Below are positions 53,025 through 62,214 of a stretch of DNA of 64,000 nt, in pieces. Under the pieces are notes generated by a model that worked only from the letters and a program-made list of their open reading frames with translations, made no database searches and was not told the DNA's origin. The translations under genes and the position numbers were made by a program. The first letter of the stretch is position 1; every line of letters begins with the position of its first letter. Source of the stretch: Porticoccus litoralis (GTDB taxonomy: Bacteria > Pseudomonadota > Gammaproteobacteria > Pseudomonadales > Porticoccaceae); assembly GCF_030676955.1 (NCBI RefSeq), contig NZ_JAUUUU010000002.1:372001-436000 (forward strand), in the 5' to 3' direction.

Positions 53025-53050
53025 AAGGGGCTGAAAAGCCCCTTTTTTTA
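53025..53050 (+). terminator. Terminator after greA
   Basis: Stem AAGGGGCT / AGCCCCTT with loop GAAA and eight T. It ends the carA-carB-greA transcript. Confidence 0.93.
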
Positions 53051-53200
53051 TGTTTGTCTTTCGCCAGCGCGGCTGAGTAACAGGGTTTGTCCGGTTTTTT
53101 CTTGCAAGCGTGTTGCTGGTGACGGAGTTGTGCGCCTTGTCGACGCCAATATTACTTTCTGCCAGTATGTGCCCTCAAAATAAAAACAGGGGGCATTTAC

Positions 53201-54100
53201 ATGCGCAAGGATATCGAGTTCAAAACCGAAGATGGGGTGACGCTACGGGGTTGGCACTATGTGCCGGAGGGTGCCCAGGGGCCAGTGCCAACCATCGTCA
53301 TGGCCCATGGTTTTTCGGCCGTAAAAGAAATGTATCTCGACCGCTTTGCGGAAGCATTTGCCGAAGTCGGCCTGGCGTCCGTTGTGTTCGACAACCGCAA
53401 CTTCGGGGCCAGTGATGGCGAGCCCCGTTATGAAATTGATCCCTGGCAGCAGGTTCGCGATTACCGCGATGCTATTACCTACGCCGAAACCCTGCCGGAA
53501 ACCGATGCCCAGCGGATCGGTATCTGGGGGTCAAGTTACAGCGGCGGGCACGTTATGGTGGTGGGCGCACTGGATCGCCGGGTGAAGTGTGTGGTTTCCC
53601 AGGTGCCGCTGGCCAGTGGCCATCGCAACGTGCGCAGGCTGATTCGCTCTGATTACCTTGCCTCGGTACAGGCCATGTTCGATGAAGACCGTCGAGCACG
53701 AATGAACGGCGCGGCCCCGGCCATGATTCCTGTGGTAGCCGAGGACCCGGCGGCGCCTTCGGCACTGCCCACCCCGGACAGCTGGACCTGGTTCACCGAG
53801 ACCGGAAAAACCCGTGCACCCTCGTGGCATAACGAGGTGACATTGCGTTCCGTGGAAATGTTCACCGAATATGAACCTATCAGTTATGCCCGCTATATCA
53901 GCCCGACGCCGTTTATGATGATTGTGGCGCTGGATGATGTGCTGACGGTCTCCGACCTGGCCCTTGAGGCTTACGAAGAGGCACTTGGTCCAAAACGGCT
54001 GGTGACTCTATCAGGGGGACATTTCGATGCCTATGTGAATGACTTCGAAGCGGCCTCAGGACCAGCGCAGGAATGGTTTCTACAGCACCTGGGCAAATAG
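53201..54100 (+). CDS. Alpha/beta hydrolase
   Basis: A 299-residue serine hydrolase with nucleophile elbow GIWGSSYSGGH, oxyanion segment VMAHGFSAVKEMYLD and a C-terminal GGHFDAY histidine; the acid is probably in ALDDVLT. It resembles esterase/dienelactone-hydrolase-like proteins of the DUF-type alpha/beta hydrolases, with no secretion signal. The substrate is unknown. It is an insertion between greA and yhbY with respect to the Pseudomonas order. A GGGGG ribosome site lies 10 bases before the ATG. Confidence 0.82.
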   Translation: MRKDIEFKTEDGVTLRGWHYVPEGAQGPVPTIVMAHGFSAVKEMYLDRFAEAFAEVGLASVVFDNRNFGASDGEPRYEIDPWQQVRDYRDAITYAETLPETDAQRIGIWGSSYSGGHVMVVGALDRRVKCVVSQVPLASGHRNVRRLIRSDYLASVQAMFDEDRRARMNGAAPAMIPVVAEDPAAPSALPTPDSWTWFTETGKTRAPSWHNEVTLRSVEMFTEYEPISYARYISPTPFMMIVALDDVLTVSDLALEAYEEALGPKRLVTLSGGHFDAYVNDFEAASGPAQEWFLQHLGK

Positions 54101-54157
54101 CCCAGGTGCGCAACCATTTGCGGGTTAGTGAAGGGGCAGTGTGGCTGCGGGTATGGA

Positions 54158-54460
54158 TTACCGCAGCAGGTTGGACAGGTGGGCGTTAGGTTTTTCTGAG
54201 CGGCGCAACAGCAGCACGATGTGGCCGATGGACTGTACGGCCTCGGCATGGAGCTTTTCGGTGATTTCGGCAATCACTTGCTGTTTGGCTTCTTTGCCGC
54301 CAACCGCCAGTTTTACCTTGATCAACTCGTGATCGTTCAGGGCTCGATCAATCTCGGCGAGAACGGATTCGCTGAGACCATTGCCAGCCACGGTCACTAC
54401 CGGATTGAGATTATGGCCCAGTCGGCGCAGATGCTTTTTGTCCTCGTTGGAAAGTGTCAT
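54158..54460 (-). CDS. yhbY: CRM-domain RNA-binding protein YhbY
   Basis: A 100-residue single CRM-domain protein linked to the 50S ribosomal precursor. The fold motifs NEDKKHLRRLGHNLNPVV, VAGNGLSESVLAEIDRAL and ELIKVKLAVGGK are visible. The ATG at 54460, with AGGA ahead, replaces a longer upstream frame that would run into rlmE. It is divergent from rlmE, the usual neighbour. Confidence 0.93.
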   Translation of the reverse strand: MTLSNEDKKHLRRLGHNLNPVVTVAGNGLSESVLAEIDRALNDHELIKVKLAVGGKEAKQQVIAEITEKLHAEAVQSIGHIVLLLRRSEKPNAHLSNLLR

Positions 54461-54516
54461 AGAATAGCTGTCCTGTTTAACGGCGCGTATTCTAGCCGAA
54501 CTGCTATCAGGTTGAT

Positions 54517-55134
54517 ATGGGACGCTCAAAAAGCAGCCACCGCTGGCTGCAGGAACACAACAAAGATCACTACGTGAAGCGCTCCCAGCAGGAGGGCTAT
54601 CGCTCCCGTGCCAGCTATAAGTTGCTGGAACTTCAGGAAAAAGATCGCCTTTTTAAGCCCGGCATGACCGTTGTTGACCTCGGTTCTGCACCCGGAGGCT
54701 GGTCCCAGGTGGCGGTTAAACTGGTGGGTGATAAAGGGCGAGTAGTCGCTTCGGACATACTGCCCATGGACAGTATTGCCGGTGTGGACTTCGTGCAGGG
54801 CGATTTCACCGAGGAAGCCGTGTTTGAAGAAATTCTGCAATTGCTGGACGATGGGCAGGCAGACCTTGTAATTTCAGACATGGCCCCCAATATGAGTGGT
54901 ATGAAAGCGGTGGATCAGCCACGGGCCATGTATCTGGTAGAGTTAGCGCTTGATTTAGCGTCTCAGGTTTTGAAACCTGAGGGCGTTTTTGTTGCCAAAG
55001 TATTCCACGGCGAGGGTTTTGACAGCTTTCTACAGGAGGTTAAAAGCCGTTTTCAGCGGGTGGTAACCCGCAAACCCGATGCTTCCCGGTCCCGTTCGCG
55101 GGAAGTTTATCTGGTGGCCCGTGGTCTAAAGTAA
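54517..55134 (+). CDS. rlmE: 23S rRNA 2'-O-methyltransferase RlmE
   Basis: Methylates U2552 of 23S rRNA. The protein has 205 residues with the SAM motif VVDLGSAPGGWSQVAVK, the catalytic aspartate in VISDMAPNMSGM and lysine in VFVAKVFHGEGFD. The start segment SKSSHRWLQEHNKDHYVKRS is basic and conserved. It precedes ftsH, as in E. coli. Confidence 0.96.
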   Translation: MGRSKSSHRWLQEHNKDHYVKRSQQEGYRSRASYKLLELQEKDRLFKPGMTVVDLGSAPGGWSQVAVKLVGDKGRVVASDILPMDSIAGVDFVQGDFTEEAVFEEILQLLDDGQADLVISDMAPNMSGMKAVDQPRAMYLVELALDLASQVLKPEGVFVAKVFHGEGFDSFLQEVKSRFQRVVTRKPDASRSRSREVYLVARGLK

Positions 55135-55155
55135 CAGTAAAAGAGTATTAGTTAG

Positions 55156-55180
55156 CGGGGGCCATTCAGAAGTGGTCCCC
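55156..55180 (+). terminator. Weak stem-loop between rlmE and ftsH
   Basis: GGGGGCCA / TGGTCCCC with one G-T pair and an eight-base loop, without a U-run. It probably reduces read-through only partly. Confidence 0.45.
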
Positions 55181-55229
55181 TGTGTTGCTGCACGATGGAT
55201 GTCGTCAGCATTAATGTGAGGAAGTTTAG

Positions 55230-57149
55230 TTGAACGATATGGCCAAAAATCTAGTGTTGTGGCTGATTATCGCGGCGGTATTGCTGTCGGTATTCCAGAA
55301 TTTTAGTCCCCCCGCCAAAGAGGATGAGATCAGTTACTCCTCTTTCATTGAAGAGGTGCAGACAGGTCGGATCACCAATGTAGAGATCCAGGGTCTGACT
55401 ATCGAGGGCAAGCGCGCCGACGGTAGTAGCTTCAAGACCATTCGCCCCAATGTCCCGGACTCCGGGCTGATGGGCGACCTGCTCAACAACAACGTCACCG
55501 TTCAGGGACGTGAGCCGGAACAGCAGAGCCTGTGGACGCAACTGCTGGTGGCATCGTTCCCGATTTTGCTGATCCTGGCCATCTTCATGTTCTTCATGCG
55601 TCAGATGCAGGGTGGCGGTGGTGGCCGTGGTGGTCCCATGGCCTTTGGCAAGAGCAAGGCGCGCCTGTTGGGTGAAGACCAGATCAAAACCACGTTTGCC
55701 GATGTGGCCGGTGTGGATGAAGCCAAGGAAGACGTCCACGAACTGGTGGACTTCCTGCGCGATCCCTCACGCTTCCAGCGCCTAGGTGGCCGTATTCCCC
55801 AGGGCGTGCTGATGGTGGGTCCACCCGGTACCGGTAAAACCCTGCTGGCCAAGGCCATTGCTGGCGAAGCCAAGGTCCCATTTTTCTCCATTTCCGGTTC
55901 CGACTTTGTGGAAATGTTCGTTGGTGTGGGCGCTTCCCGGGTGCGCGACATGTTCGAGCAGGCCAAGAAGCAGGCTCCCTGTATTATCTTTATCGATGAG
56001 ATTGATGCAGTGGGTCGTCACCGCGGTGGCGGTTACGGCGGCGGTCACGACGAGCGCGAGCAGACCCTGAACCAGTTGCTGGTGGAAATGGACGGTTTCG
56101 AGGGCAACGAAGGCATTATTGTCATCGCCGCCACCAACCGCCCCGATGTACTCGATAAGGCGCTGCTGCGCCCCGGCCGTTTTGACCGCCAGGTCTTTGT
56201 CGGCCTGCCAGATATTCGCGGTCGCGAGCAGATCCTGAAAGTACACGTGCGCAAGGTGCCCCTGGATGAGCACGTTGATCTGGGTATTATCGCCCGCGGA
56301 ACTCCCGGTTTTTCCGGGGCCGACCTCGCCAATCTGGTGAACGAGGCCTCCCTGTTCGCAGCGCGTGCCAACAAGCGGATTGTGACCACGGAAGAGTTCG
56401 AAAAAGCCCGCGACAAAATTATGATGGGTGCCGAGCGGCGCTCCATGGTGATGTCGGAGAAGGAAAAGGAAAATACTGCCTACCATGAGGCCGGTCACGC
56501 TATTGTCGGTCGCATGATGCCGGAGCACGACCCGATTCATAAGGTGAGTATTATTCCCCGTGGCCGGGCTCTGGGTGTCACCCAGTTCCTGCCGGAAGAA
56601 GATAAGTACAGTATGAGCCGTCGTCAGCTGTCCAGCCAGTTGTGCAGTTTGTTTGGTGGGCGTATTGCCGAGGAGCTGATTCACGGAGCCGATGGGGTAA
56701 CTACCGGGGCATCCAACGATATTGAGCGCGCCACCCAAATGGCTCGCAATATGGTGGTTCGCTGGGGTCTATCGGATTCCATGGGTCCGGTGCTGTACGG
56801 CCAGGAAGAGTCCCAGGTGCCTGGTACCGGCAATACCACCTATTCGGAAGATACCGCTCGGGAAATCGATATTGAGGTGCGTCGTGTTCTGGATGAGAGT
56901 TACGACCGTGCCAAGAAAATCCTTGAAGACAATATCGACGTGCTGCATGCCATGAAAGATGCCCTGATGGAGTACGAAACCATCGACTCCGATCAGGTGG
57001 ATGATCTGATGGCCCGCAAGCCAGTACGTCCTCCACGCGACTGGCACGACCAGGGTTTCGGTGGTCGACCCGGCCCCGATGGCGGCGAAACCGATAGCGG
57101 TGATGCCGATGATGTCGGCACCGTAGGTGGTCCTGCCAACGAGCATTAA
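55230..57149 (+). CDS. ftsH: ATP-dependent zinc metalloprotease FtsH
   Basis: Membrane-bound AAA+ protease that degrades misfolded membrane proteins and regulators such as sigma-32 and LpxC in E. coli. The protein has 639 residues: two membrane segments (about 7-22 and 103-122), Walker A GPPGTGKTLLAKAI, Walker B CIIFIDEIDAVG, the SRH region ATNRPDVLDKALLRPGRFDR, and the zinc site HEAGH in TAYHEAGHAIVG. The C-terminal tail is Gly/Asp-rich. TTG 55230 has the AGGAAG site; an ATG nine bases later (MAKNLVLWL) is possible. Confidence 0.97.
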   Translation: MNDMAKNLVLWLIIAAVLLSVFQNFSPPAKEDEISYSSFIEEVQTGRITNVEIQGLTIEGKRADGSSFKTIRPNVPDSGLMGDLLNNNVTVQGREPEQQSLWTQLLVASFPILLILAIFMFFMRQMQGGGGGRGGPMAFGKSKARLLGEDQIKTTFADVAGVDEAKEDVHELVDFLRDPSRFQRLGGRIPQGVLMVGPPGTGKTLLAKAIAGEAKVPFFSISGSDFVEMFVGVGASRVRDMFEQAKKQAPCIIFIDEIDAVGRHRGGGYGGGHDEREQTLNQLLVEMDGFEGNEGIIVIAATNRPDVLDKALLRPGRFDRQVFVGLPDIRGREQILKVHVRKVPLDEHVDLGIIARGTPGFSGADLANLVNEASLFAARANKRIVTTEEFEKARDKIMMGAERRSMVMSEKEKENTAYHEAGHAIVGRMMPEHDPIHKVSIIPRGRALGVTQFLPEEDKYSMSRRQLSSQLCSLFGGRIAEELIHGADGVTTGASNDIERATQMARNMVVRWGLSDSMGPVLYGQEESQVPGTGNTTYSEDTAREIDIEVRRVLDESYDRAKKILEDNIDVLHAMKDALMEYETIDSDQVDDLMARKPVRPPRDWHDQGFGGRPGPDGGETDSGDADDVGTVGGPANEH

Positions 57150-57155
57150 ACAGTT

Positions 57156-57184
57156 CCCCGGCCAGTCTCTGGCCGGGGGCTTTT
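57156..57184 (+). terminator. Terminator after ftsH
   Basis: Perfect ten-base stem CCCCGGCCAG / CTGGCCGGGG with loop TCT, then GCTTTTG. It separates ftsH from folP. Confidence 0.85.
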
Positions 57185-57256
57185 GTGCAATTCTGAAAGC
57201 TGTTTTTCCATGTTGAGATTCATCCCTGGCTTTGCCTTCAATCAGAGCTCTAGCTG

Positions 57257-58093
57257 ATGCAGCTGGGGCGCTACCTGCTGGATCTCTCAACCCCCCGAAT
57301 TATGGGCGTGTTGAATACCACTCCCGATTCTTTTTCCGATGGTGGTGCCGTTCATGGCCGTGATGGTCATCTGGATATGTCCAGGGTCCTGCGGCGGGTA
57401 GAGGCCATGGTTGAGGAAGGAGCAGATATTATCGATGTGGGTGGCGAGTCCACCCGCCCGGGCGCTGCCTCCGTTACAGTGGCAGAGGAATTACAGCGGG
57501 TAGTGCCGGTGGTCGAGGTGATAACAGCACGTTTCGATGTGCCGGTTTCTGTAGATACCAGTACCCCTGAGGTTATGACCGCCGCCGCAGAGGCGGGGGC
57601 CAGCCTGATCAACGATGTGCGGGCGCTGCGACGTCCCGGGGCATTACAGGCAGCCGCTGAAACCGGCTTGCCCGTGTGCCTGATGCATATGTCCGGCGAG
57701 CCGGATAGCATGCAGCAACGTCCGGAATATGAAGATGTTGTGCAGGAGGTCAAAGACTTTCTGGCTGAGCGTGTGGCAACCTGTGAGGCTGCCGGAATCG
57801 GGCGAGATAAACTGCTGTTGGACCCGGGCTTCGGATTTGGCAAAACCCTGCAACATAACCTGGACTTGTTCCGGGGTTTGGGGGAGTTACAACAGTTGGG
57901 AATGCCTCTGTTAGTGGGCGTCTCCCGAAAATCGATGATTGGTGCGCTGCTGGACAAACCAGTTGAGCAACGCATGGTAGGCAGTGTGGCCATGGCGATG
58001 CTGGCCGCGCAACAGGGCGTCAGCATTGTGCGGGTGCACGACGTATCGGCTACGGCTGACGCATTGAAAATAATGACAGCGATCGAGAGATAG
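57257..58093 (+). CDS. folP: Dihydropteroate synthase
   Basis: Joins p-aminobenzoate and the pterin diphosphate in folate synthesis, and is the sulfonamide target. The protein has 278 residues with MGVLNTTPDSFSDGG, IIDVGGESTRPGA, LLDPGFGFGKTLQHNL and VGVSRKSMIGALL. The glmM ATG follows after two bases, so folP-glmM is one unit. Confidence 0.96.
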   Translation: MQLGRYLLDLSTPRIMGVLNTTPDSFSDGGAVHGRDGHLDMSRVLRRVEAMVEEGADIIDVGGESTRPGAASVTVAEELQRVVPVVEVITARFDVPVSVDTSTPEVMTAAAEAGASLINDVRALRRPGALQAAAETGLPVCLMHMSGEPDSMQQRPEYEDVVQEVKDFLAERVATCEAAGIGRDKLLLDPGFGFGKTLQHNLDLFRGLGELQQLGMPLLVGVSRKSMIGALLDKPVEQRMVGSVAMAMLAAQQGVSIVRVHDVSATADALKIMTAIER

Positions 58094-58095
58094 AC

Positions 58096-59436
58096 ATGGG
58101 AAGAAAATTTTTCGGTACAGATGGTATTCGTGGCAGAGTGGGTGTTCACCCGATCACCGCTGATTTTGTCCTGAAACTGGGCTGGGCCGCGGGGAAGGTC
58201 TTCAGCGAGCAGACCCAGGGCCGCAAACTGATTGTGATGGGCAAGGACACCCGCGTCTCCGGCTATATGTTTGAATCGGCCCTACAGGCGGGGTTGATTG
58301 CCGGGGGGGTGGATGTAGCCCTTCTCGGCCCCATGCCGACGCCAGCCATTGCCTACTTGACCCGCACCTTCCGTGCCCAGGCGGGTATTGTTATCAGTGC
58401 CTCGCACAATCCTTATTACGATAACGGCATCAAATTCTTCGGTGGTGATGGCTTCAAGTTGCCCGATGAAGTGGAGCTGGCCATCGAACAATACTTGCAA
58501 AATGACATCGTCACCGAAGAGTCCAGCAAACTGGGCAAGGCGCATCGGGTCCCTGATGCGGTAGGACGTTACATTGAATTCTGTAAGGGCACCCTGCCAG
58601 CGGGAAGCAACCTGCAAGGCTTGAAACTGGTGGTGGATTGCGCCAATGGCGCCACCTACCATACCGCGCCGAGTGTATTCCGCGAACTGGGTGCTGAAGT
58701 GGTGGAAATGGCGGTCAACCCCGACGGCTTCAATATCAACGAAAACTGCGGCTCGACCAAACCGGCATTATTGCAGGAAGCTGTGACCAGCCAAGGTGCC
58801 GATATGGGCATTGCCTTCGACGGTGATGGCGACCGTGTGTTGTTCGTCGATCACAAGGGCCATATGGTGGATGGTGACGAATTGTTGTTCGTCATTGCCA
58901 AGCATCGCCACCAACAGGGCGAATGCAGTGGTGTGGCGGGTACCTTGATGAGCAACTTCGGCATGGAAATCTCGCTTAAAGAGCTGGGTATTCCGTTCTT
59001 CCGCGCCAAGGTGGGTGACCGCTACGTGATCGAAGCCATGCGCGAACGCAAATGGCAGTTAGGGGGCGAAAGTTCTGGCCACATCATCTGTAGCGACCTG
59101 ACTACCACCGGCGATGCAGTGGTAGCAGCTTTGCAGGTGCTCTATGCCATGCGCGATACCGACACCTCGCTGAACGATCTGAAAAAGGGCATGAAAAAAT
59201 TCCCGCAAAAGATGATCAATGTGCGCATCAAGCAGAACTTCAAACTGGAAAATTTCCCCCGCATACAAGAGGCCGTGGCAGAAGCTGAGCAGACCCTGGG
59301 CGATAGAGGACGGGTGCTATTGCGTCCCTCCGGTACCGAGCCGCTGGTGCGTGTAATGGTGGAGGGAGAAGACGCCAAACTGGTGGATGAACTGGTGACC
59401 CGTGTGGCGGAAGTGGTGACACACGAAGTCGGTTGA
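58096..59436 (+). CDS. glmM: Phosphoglucosamine mutase
   Basis: Interconverts glucosamine-6-phosphate and -1-phosphate for cell-wall precursor synthesis. The protein has 446 residues: FGTDGIRGRVG near the start, the phosphoserine site ISASHNPYYDNGIKF (Ser103), the metal loop AFDGDGDRVLFVD and the phosphate loop RPSGTEPLVRVMVE at the end. The folP-glmM-tpiA-secG order is standard. Confidence 0.97.
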   Translation: MGRKFFGTDGIRGRVGVHPITADFVLKLGWAAGKVFSEQTQGRKLIVMGKDTRVSGYMFESALQAGLIAGGVDVALLGPMPTPAIAYLTRTFRAQAGIVISASHNPYYDNGIKFFGGDGFKLPDEVELAIEQYLQNDIVTEESSKLGKAHRVPDAVGRYIEFCKGTLPAGSNLQGLKLVVDCANGATYHTAPSVFRELGAEVVEMAVNPDGFNINENCGSTKPALLQEAVTSQGADMGIAFDGDGDRVLFVDHKGHMVDGDELLFVIAKHRHQQGECSGVAGTLMSNFGMEISLKELGIPFFRAKVGDRYVIEAMRERKWQLGGESSGHIICSDLTTTGDAVVAALQVLYAMRDTDTSLNDLKKGMKKFPQKMINVRIKQNFKLENFPRIQEAVAEAEQTLGDRGRVLLRPSGTEPLVRVMVEGEDAKLVDELVTRVAEVVTHEVG

Positions 59437-59562
59437 TTGCAGGTTGGTTTGAAAGCCGAAGAATGGCGTATTTGGCCCTTTGTAATCGAACCTTGATCAG
59501 TTGTAGTTTGGCGGTAACTTCGTTAATATTGCGCCCCTTTTCAGGGCCGGGAAAACCTTAAT

Positions 59563-60288
59563 ATGCGTCGTCCCCTGGTAGCAGGCAACTGGAAAATGCA
59601 CGGTTCTCGCGAATCGATTGCAGCGCTTCTGGCAGGCTTGCCGAAGCTTGGTGGAGTGGAAGTGGTGGTTTGTCCGCCCTACGTGTATCTCCCCGAGGTG
59701 ATTGCGGCTCTGCATGACACCGACATTGGTGTCGGCGCACAGAACGTCTCTGAGCAGCAGCAGGGCGCCTATACCGGCGAAGTTAGTGCCGATATGTTGC
59801 GCGACATCGGTTGCCGTTACGCCATAGTTGGTCATTCCGAGCGGCGTACGCTCTACGGCGAGAACGACGAACAGGTGGCAGCCAAATTTATGGCGGCCCA
59901 GGCCGAAGGGCTAGTGCCCATACTCTGTGTCGGGGAAACTCTCGCGCAGCGTGAACAGGGTGAAACCCTGACAGTGATTAACAGCCAGCTGGATGCAGTG
60001 ATTCAGGCAGCTGGTATAAAAGCGGTTTGCAGTGCGGTCATCGCCTACGAACCGGTTTGGGCCATAGGCACCGGCAAAACAGCCACTGCCGAACAGGCTC
60101 AGGAAGTACATCAGGCCATTCGCCAGCAGTTGGGCGCGAACGGCGAGGGCACCCGGGTGCTCTACGGCGGCAGTGTAAAAGCTGCCAATGCGGCGGAGCT
60201 GTTTGCTCAGCCGGATATCGACGGCGCTCTGGTGGGCGGAGCCTCACTGAACAGCGCCGAATTTGGCGAGATTTGTAAACTGGCCTAA
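59563..60288 (+). CDS. tpiA: Triosephosphate isomerase
   Basis: Glycolytic enzyme of 241 residues. The active-site lysine is in VAGNWKMHGS, histidine in AIVGHSERR and glutamate in AYEPVWAIGTGKTA; the phosphate loop is YGGSVKAANA. It is 126 bases from glmM and 20 bases ahead of secG. Confidence 0.97.
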   Translation: MRRPLVAGNWKMHGSRESIAALLAGLPKLGGVEVVVCPPYVYLPEVIAALHDTDIGVGAQNVSEQQQGAYTGEVSADMLRDIGCRYAIVGHSERRTLYGENDEQVAAKFMAAQAEGLVPILCVGETLAQREQGETLTVINSQLDAVIQAAGIKAVCSAVIAYEPVWAIGTGKTATAEQAQEVHQAIRQQLGANGEGTRVLYGGSVKAANAAELFAQPDIDGALVGGASLNSAEFGEICKLA

Positions 60289-60308
60289 CCTCAAGGCGAA
60301 GCAGGCAA

Positions 60309-60689
60309 ATGGAAAAACTGATATTGATTGTTCACCTGTTGACGGCTCTGTCCATTATTGGACTGATCCTGGTGCAACAGGGCAAGGGCGCAGAAGCCGG
60401 CGCATCATTTGGTTCCGGTGCCTCACAAACCGTATTTGGCAGTGCCGGTGGCTGGAACTTCTTCAGCAAGGTCACCGCCATCATGGCGACCGTATTTTTT
60501 GTCACCAGCTTTGCCCTGGCGGTAATGGCCAAGGATAACGCCAAAGTTGGCGACAAAGTGCTGCCTGAACTCGAGGCCGTACAAATGGAAATACTGGAAG
60601 AAGTCCAGGAATCGGACATTCCTTCCGTAGATGAAGATATACCCTCGGCACCTGTGGAAGACATTCCCGCTCCTGCAGGTACAGAGTAA
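60309..60689 (+). CDS. secG: Protein translocase subunit SecG
   Basis: Small subunit of the SecYEG channel. The protein has 126 residues with two membrane segments (about 2-21 and 52-72) around the conserved LVQQGKGAEAGASFGSGAS loop and a long acidic C-terminal tail (SDIPSVDEDIPSAPVEDIP). tRNA-Leu follows 12 bases after the stop, as in E. coli. Confidence 0.95.
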   Translation: MEKLILIVHLLTALSIIGLILVQQGKGAEAGASFGSGASQTVFGSAGGWNFFSKVTAIMATVFFVTSFALAVMAKDNAKVGDKVLPELEAVQMEILEEVQESDIPSVDEDIPSAPVEDIPAPAGTE

Positions 60690-60701
60690 CAACCGTTAAT
60701 T

Positions 60702-60786
60702 GCCCAAGTGGTGGAATTGGTAGACACGCTATCTTGAGGGGGTAGTGGCGTAAGCCGTGCCGGTTCAAGTCCGGCCTTGGGCACCA
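60702..60786 (+). tRNA. tRNA-Leu (GAG)
   Basis: An 85-base class II tRNA with encoded CCA. Acceptor stem GCCCAAG / CTTGGGC; D loop with TGGTAGACA; anticodon loop TTGAGGG, anticodon GAG; T arm CCGGTTCAAGTCCGG. Its 3' half is the probable attachment site of the integrated element to the right. The rimP-nusA block that usually follows is absent from the window. Confidence 0.96.
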
Positions 60787-60821
60787 TTTCAACATCCACA
60801 GAAGTTCAAGGATGTACATAA

Positions 60822-60846
60822 GACCCCGGTTTTCCGGGGTTTTTTG
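60822..60846 (+). terminator. Terminator after tRNA-Leu (GAG)
   Basis: Stem ACCCCGG / CCGGGGT with loop TTTT and a run of six T. It ends transcription before the integrase. Confidence 0.9.
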
Positions 60847-60886
60847 TGTCTGAACCATCCATTCCTGTCCATAGATGTCTGCTGGC

Positions 60887-60953
60887 ATCTGGTGTTATCT
60901 GGTGCTACATTTGGTGCTATCTCGGTTCAATTTCTATTTGGTAGCACCAAATG
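60887..60953 (+). repeat. Direct and inverted repeats covering the integrase start codon
   Basis: Three direct copies of AT(C/T)TGGTG(C/T)TA at 60887-60897, 60897-60907 and 60909-60919. The last forms a perfect 12-base inverted repeat, CATTTGGTGCTA (60908-60919) / TAGCACCAAATG (60942-60953), whose right arm contains the integrase ATG. No Shine-Dalgarno is visible. It could be an operator, recombinase arm sites or an mRNA hairpin hiding the start. Confidence 0.85.
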
Positions 60954-62180
60954 CCTTTAACAGATGTGCAAGTTCGTCAAGCTAAAGCTAAGCTCAAAGA
61001 CTATTGGCTGACTGATGAGAAGGGTCTGCGGCTGTTGGTTAAGCCGAATGGCTCTAAATACTGGCGGCTCAAATACCGCTTTCTTGATAAGCAAAAAACC
61101 CTTGCCATAGGCGTCTACCCTGCTGTCTCTCTTAAAGAAGCGCGCGAATCAACGATAGAGGCAAAGCGTCAGTTGGCTCAGGGTGTTGATCCTAGCCTCT
61201 TAAGGAAGAATGAGAAGCAAGGGGTGCGTATTAATGCACAGAACAGCTTCGCTTCATTAGCAAAGGAGTGGTGGGAGCATCAGAAAGGAACGTGGAAGCA
61301 AGATCACGCCAATCGCGTTTGGGGCCGGTTAGAGAATGACGTGCTTCCTTATCTCGGTAGTCAGCCAATTGCTGAGATACACCCTCAAGCCATTATCTCA
61401 GTAATCAGGAAAATTGAGAGTAGAGATGCGCTGGATGTGGCTGCCAGGGTTCTCCAAGACATTGGTCGTGTATGCCGCTATGCAGTTCAGACTGGCAGGC
61501 TGACACAAAGCCCGGCCACTGAACTGCAAGGCATACTTAAACGGCGAAAGACTAGCCACAGAGACTCACTGCCAAGAGAAGAGCTTCCTGGGTTCCTTAA
61601 TGCACTGGATAAATATCATGAGCAGGGGCGACTTTTGACGCAATTGGCTATCCAGCTGCTGGTGCTGACCTTCGTCCGTTCGGGAGAGCTGCGGGGGGCT
61701 CGTTGGGAAGAGTTTAATTTTGAAACCAGAGTATGGCGAATTCCTGGCGATCGGATGAAAATGAACACAGATCACTTAGTTCCACTTTCATCTCAGGCCA
61801 TAGATATTATTGAGCAGATTCAATTAGTCACTGGCCAGTATGACTTGGTTTTCCCCTCGGAAAGAAATCGTCATCAGTCAATGAGTGACAACACTATGCG
61901 CCGAGCTATCTTTAAGCTGGGCTACGATGGAAAAACAGCAGGTAAGAGCAAAGCTGTTCCTCATGGTTTTAGGGCTACGGCATCATCTATTCTGAATGAG
62001 GAGGGCTTTAATCCAGATGCAATTGAGCGGCAGTTGTCACATCAGGAGCGCAATGGGGTGAGAGCGGCATATACACATCATGCTCGCTACATGGATGATC
62101 GTATAACGATGATGCAGTGGTGGGCTGATTACCTTGATCAAATAAGATCTACCTCTCATAAAACCGCTTTAGATAAGTAG
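60951..62180 (+). CDS. Tyrosine-type integrase (P4-like)
   Basis: A 409-residue site-specific recombinase. The N-terminal DUF4102-type domain is intact (VRQAKAKLKDYWLTDEKGLR, KTLAIGVYPAVSLKEARE), followed by a core-binding domain at about 95-190. The catalytic domain runs from about 215, with R in TFVRSGELRGARWEEF, HxxR at PHGFRATASSIL, H in RQLSHQERNGV and Tyr in AAYTHHARYMDD. All key residues look present, so it may be active. It faces away from tRNA-Leu(GAG), the usual position for this class. Confidence 0.95.
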   Translation: MPLTDVQVRQAKAKLKDYWLTDEKGLRLLVKPNGSKYWRLKYRFLDKQKTLAIGVYPAVSLKEARESTIEAKRQLAQGVDPSLLRKNEKQGVRINAQNSFASLAKEWWEHQKGTWKQDHANRVWGRLENDVLPYLGSQPIAEIHPQAIISVIRKIESRDALDVAARVLQDIGRVCRYAVQTGRLTQSPATELQGILKRRKTSHRDSLPREELPGFLNALDKYHEQGRLLTQLAIQLLVLTFVRSGELRGARWEEFNFETRVWRIPGDRMKMNTDHLVPLSSQAIDIIEQIQLVTGQYDLVFPSERNRHQSMSDNTMRRAIFKLGYDGKTAGKSKAVPHGFRATASSILNEEGFNPDAIERQLSHQERNGVRAAYTHHARYMDDRITMMQWWADYLDQIRSTSHKTALDK

Positions 62181-62214
62181 GCTTCTACAACATCTGGATC
62201 TGGCAGGGTGACCT

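Noticed and set aside
55782..56738. Minus-strand open frame of over 300 codons within ftsH
   Set aside because: Mirror of the ftsH coding frame without any recognisable protein feature.
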